From an uncultured Bacilli bacterium (GTDB taxonomy: Bacteria > Bacillota_I > Bacilli_A > RF39 > UBA660): a DNA stretch of 13,624 nucleotides. The translations under genes were made by a program, and so were the position numbers. The DNA lies in the NCBI GenBank assembly GCA_910578855.1, contig CAJTRV010000036.1, positions 1-13,624 of the forward strand, written 5' to 3'. The notes below the pieces were generated by a model. That model was given only the letters and a program-made list of their open reading frames with translations, searched no databases and had not been told where the DNA came from. Shown piece after piece: positions 11,879 through 13,624 of the stretch; within the stretch, counting starts at the first letter, position 1, and every line of letters begins with the position of its first letter.

Positions 11879-12973
11879 GTGGGGAAAGTAAAATATCATC
11901 GTTCGATAACTAAAGAGGAAAAAAGGCAAATAGGATCCGATTTGGACCTATATCGAGATGGATTGAAACAAAGGGTGTTGACAAGCGGAAGTGATTGTGA
12001 TACAATCACGCGCGCGCTACTTGATAGTAGTCTCATATCTCAAACTAACTCGAAAATGTATCAGGTGAAAATCGTCGAATGTGGTAACTATGTCCAAGTT
12101 TATGATTATAATCATTATAAAGTTAAGAAAGAGAAATTACTAGTGATGAACCCTGATTATTATTTTAGATCAAAAAAAAATATTGTAATGAATGACAATA
12201 TTGATATCGATCATTTAGACGAGTGGGGGAGTCATACAACATTGTTTGAGAGCGGAGCAATTAAATTAACAAGATATACACCATTTGGTATTGAACGAGT
12301 TTTAAAGATTTGTTTTGAAAATCCTCGAGCTGGTCCGGATAAAAAGATTATTGAAACGCGAAATATTAATCGAGCGAAACATTCGTTACAACGTTTAATT
12401 AAGTCGAATGAAAGTCGTTTTAAAACATTTGTTACTTTAACATTTGCTGAAAATATAAGAGATGTTGAAGTTGCTCATTCCAAATTTAATATTTGGCGGA
12501 CATACATAAAAAGGTTAAAGAGCGATTTCTGTTATGTAGCAGTTCCTGAGTTTCAAAAAAGAGGCGCTGTACATTATCACTTATTAACCAATATTGATTA
12601 TACCGATTTTTCGTTGTTAAGTAAAGAATTGGTTGTGACTTATTCAACTAAGAGTCATTCTTATGATACCGGTAGAACGATTAAGGGTTGGAAATATGGA
12701 TTTTCGAAAGTGAAGGATATGGATAATGTCAATGTAGTAGGTTATTTGACAAAATATCTTACGAAAGACTTAGATAATCGTTTGTGGGGAAAGAGACGAT
12801 ATTATTATTCACAGAATTTACTAAAACCTAATGAGATATTGCTTGATCTATCGAATATGAATGATTTTAGACTGTATATCGATGTTTTAGACAATAAAAA
12901 GGTCTATGAGAGCATTTATTGTGATCAATTTGGACAGATAATAAATTTTTATGAATATAAGAAAGGCGTGTGA
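11879..12973 (+). CDS. rep: HUH rolling-circle replication initiator (Rep)
   Basis: This protein nicks one strand of the double-stranded form at the origin and starts rolling-circle replication. Three HUH endonuclease motifs are present: motif I FVTLTF (184-189), motif II AVHYHLL with metal-binding H232 and H234, and motif III VGYLTKYLTKD with Y289 and Y293 spaced YxxxY. Two tyrosines are characteristic of the phiX174 gpA-type class and imply strand-switching termination by a single monomer. Residues 1-180 form a long N-terminal region with no motif I recognise, and the last 60 residues are also unassigned. The start is GTG 11879 with SD GAGGTG (11864-11869). It is separated from late genes by the hairpin at 11686-11723. 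Confidence 0.9.
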   Translation: MGKVKYHRSITKEEKRQIGSDLDLYRDGLKQRVLTSGSDCDTITRALLDSSLISQTNSKMYQVKIVECGNYVQVYDYNHYKVKKEKLLVMNPDYYFRSKKNIVMNDNIDIDHLDEWGSHTTLFESGAIKLTRYTPFGIERVLKICFENPRAGPDKKIIETRNINRAKHSLQRLIKSNESRFKTFVTLTFAENIRDVEVAHSKFNIWRTYIKRLKSDFCYVAVPEFQKRGAVHYHLLTNIDYTDFSLLSKELVVTYSTKSHSYDTGRTIKGWKYGFSKVKDMDNVNVVGYLTKYLTKDLDNRLWGKRRYYYSQNLLKPNEILLDLSNMNDFRLYIDVLDNKKVYESIYCDQFGQIINFYEYKKGV

Positions 12974-12977
12974 TTAT

Positions 12978-13085
12978 ATGGCAATTTTGTTTTTGATTAT
13001 GATGTTAAGTTTTTCAGTTATAGTTTTAAATTACCGTGTTAAAAAATTAGAAGAACAATTTAATGGAAAGGAAATAGAAGAATGA
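12978..13085 (+). CDS. Small phage membrane protein, 35 residues, after rep
   Basis: A 35-codon gene starting 4 bp after the rep TGA: MAILFLIMMLSFSVIVLNY is a membrane helix, followed by a charged coiled tail (RVKKLEEQFNGKEIEE). The SD GAAAGGCGTGTGA is weak, so translation may depend on coupling to rep. Its TGA overlaps the next gene's ATG (ATGA), which supports it being a real gene. Function unknown. Confidence 0.5.
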   Translation: MAILFLIMMLSFSVIVLNYRVKKLEEQFNGKEIEE

Positions 13086-13228
13086 TAATATTTACTGTTT
13101 GGGATGATAAAAGAAAGAATAATTTTGTGAAAGTGTTTGAATCCCCCTATTTAGCTAATCGATATAGGAATAGGGTAGACCACTCTACTCGCTTTAAGAT
13201 TAGAAAAGTGGTCTATGATTATGTATAA
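13082..13228 (+). CDS. Small phage protein, 48 residues, basic
   Basis: Coupled to the 35-residue gene through ATGA, with AGGAAATAG (about 13071) as a fair SD inside that gene. The product MIIFTVWDDKRKNNF... is soluble, aromatic and basic (ANRYRNRVDHSTRFKIRKVVYDYV), reminiscent of small proteins that bind nucleic acids, but no family is recognised. The next gene starts inside its end. Confidence 0.5.
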   Translation: MIIFTVWDDKRKNNFVKVFESPYLANRYRNRVDHSTRFKIRKVVYDYV

Positions 13229-13589
13229 CATTCGAAGAGATTTAAAGAGATTAGAGGATCAGATTCAAGAATATGCGGATTCTTACGATGATTTAAAGAT
13301 TGGATTATATATTATTGGATTTATATTATTTTTGTTTATATTATTCTTTTATATTAATTATAAAAATTTAAATAATGAAAATATGATTGAATACATAAAA
13401 TACGATGTATTTACATGTATAAATGAGAATGAATCAATCGATAATATTATATCAATGGATTATGACTATGATAATAAAGTGGATCCAAACAATATTTATA
13501 TTCATAGTGTTGATGGTAAGATATATAATTATGAACATGATAAATGTAAAAAAGATAACTTATATTTTAAAAAACCAAAAGCGAATTAG
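13215..13589 (+). CDS. Phage single-pass membrane protein, 124 residues
   Basis: Starts ATG 13215 (or ATG 13221, two codons later), overlapping the preceding gene by 14 bp. A charged coiled-coil-like N-terminus (RRDLKRLEDQIQEYADSYDDLK) is followed by a membrane helix (about 29-47, IGLYIIGFILFLFILFFYINY) and an acidic/Asn/Tyr-rich C-terminal domain with two cysteines (FTCINEN and DKCKKD), probably outside the cell if the N-terminus is cytoplasmic. It is the last rightward gene of the unit. A diverged copy of its C-terminal part lies at 5809-5982; conservation of that domain with mostly silent or conservative changes suggests it is under selection. Function unknown; an exposed phage-encoded surface protein is one option. 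Confidence 0.7.
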   Translation: MIMYNIRRDLKRLEDQIQEYADSYDDLKIGLYIIGFILFLFILFFYINYKNLNNENMIEYIKYDVFTCINENESIDNIISMDYDYDNKVDPNNIYIHSVDGKIYNYEHDKCKKDNLYFKKPKAN

Positions 13590-13624
13590 AAGCAAATAAA
13601 TGATCAACTAATCACTTATATTAT
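13395..13624 (+). repeat. Right copy of prophage terminal direct repeat (runs off window)
   Basis: Matches 5792-6017 with an offset of 7607 bp at its right end. It includes the last part of the 124-residue gene and its 3' flank, and is still matching base for base when the window ends, so the true end lies outside. Confidence 0.9.

Noticed and set aside
1..13624. Mollicute genetic code (TGA read as Trp)
   Set aside because: Trp is consistently TGG in conserved genes, and TGA ends Rep, Zot and several coupled genes with ATGA overlaps.
1..13624. CRISPR array, tRNA or rRNA genes, insertion sequences
   Set aside because: I looked for regularly spaced repeats, cloverleaf-like segments and transposase motifs and found none that hold up.

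Overview
The window is AT-rich DNA from a low-GC Gram-positive lineage (Firmicutes or an acholeplasma-like relative). This rests on strong AGGAGG-type ribosome binding sites, Bacillus-type -10 boxes (TATAAT), and a SpoIIM-family protein beside MscL, PepF and MnmA. Trp is read from TGG, and TGA ends several genes (Zot, Rep, the 114-residue protein), so the standard bacterial code applies and the UGA=Trp mollicutes are excluded. The genus cannot be fixed from the sequence alone.

Positions 1-5640 look like ordinary chromosome: a 3' fragment of an unrecognised gene, mscL, a tiny membrane-protein gene (DUF4044/Prli42-like) on the minus strand, spoIIM, a convergent pepF, mnmA, and a 259-residue HTH regulator with an unusual promoter (three TTGACA heptads plus a palindrome).

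Positions about 5790-13624 hold a filamentous-phage (inovirus-type) prophage with every expected module. Reading rightward: a remnant of the phage right end (5792-6017); back-to-back terminators; a leftward lysogeny operon (XRE repressor plus a 42-residue membrane protein); a divergent early promoter with operator-like palindromes; four small early genes, one of them a candidate ssDNA-binding protein; a non-coding region with a repeated TTGATATAAAATT motif and a 14-bp hairpin (candidate double-strand origin); a candidate major coat gene; a 52-residue membrane protein; a 561-residue secreted and C-terminally anchored pIII-like protein; three more small membrane proteins; a Zot/pI-type ATPase; a strong GC-richer hairpin; an HUH rolling-circle Rep of the two-tyrosine type; and three small downstream genes. 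Most genes overlap or abut, as in compact ssDNA phages.

The last 230 bases repeat 5792-6017 with a period of 7607 bp, so the phage unit is about 7.6 kb, in the normal inovirus range. The two copies differ at about a dozen positions, but their last 48 or so bases are identical. This suggests a tandem array or integration beside a related remnant. No integrase or transposase is present. A dif-like half-site (AGTTAACATAA) lies in the unit-end spacer, so capture by host XerCD or homologous recombination is the working hypothesis.
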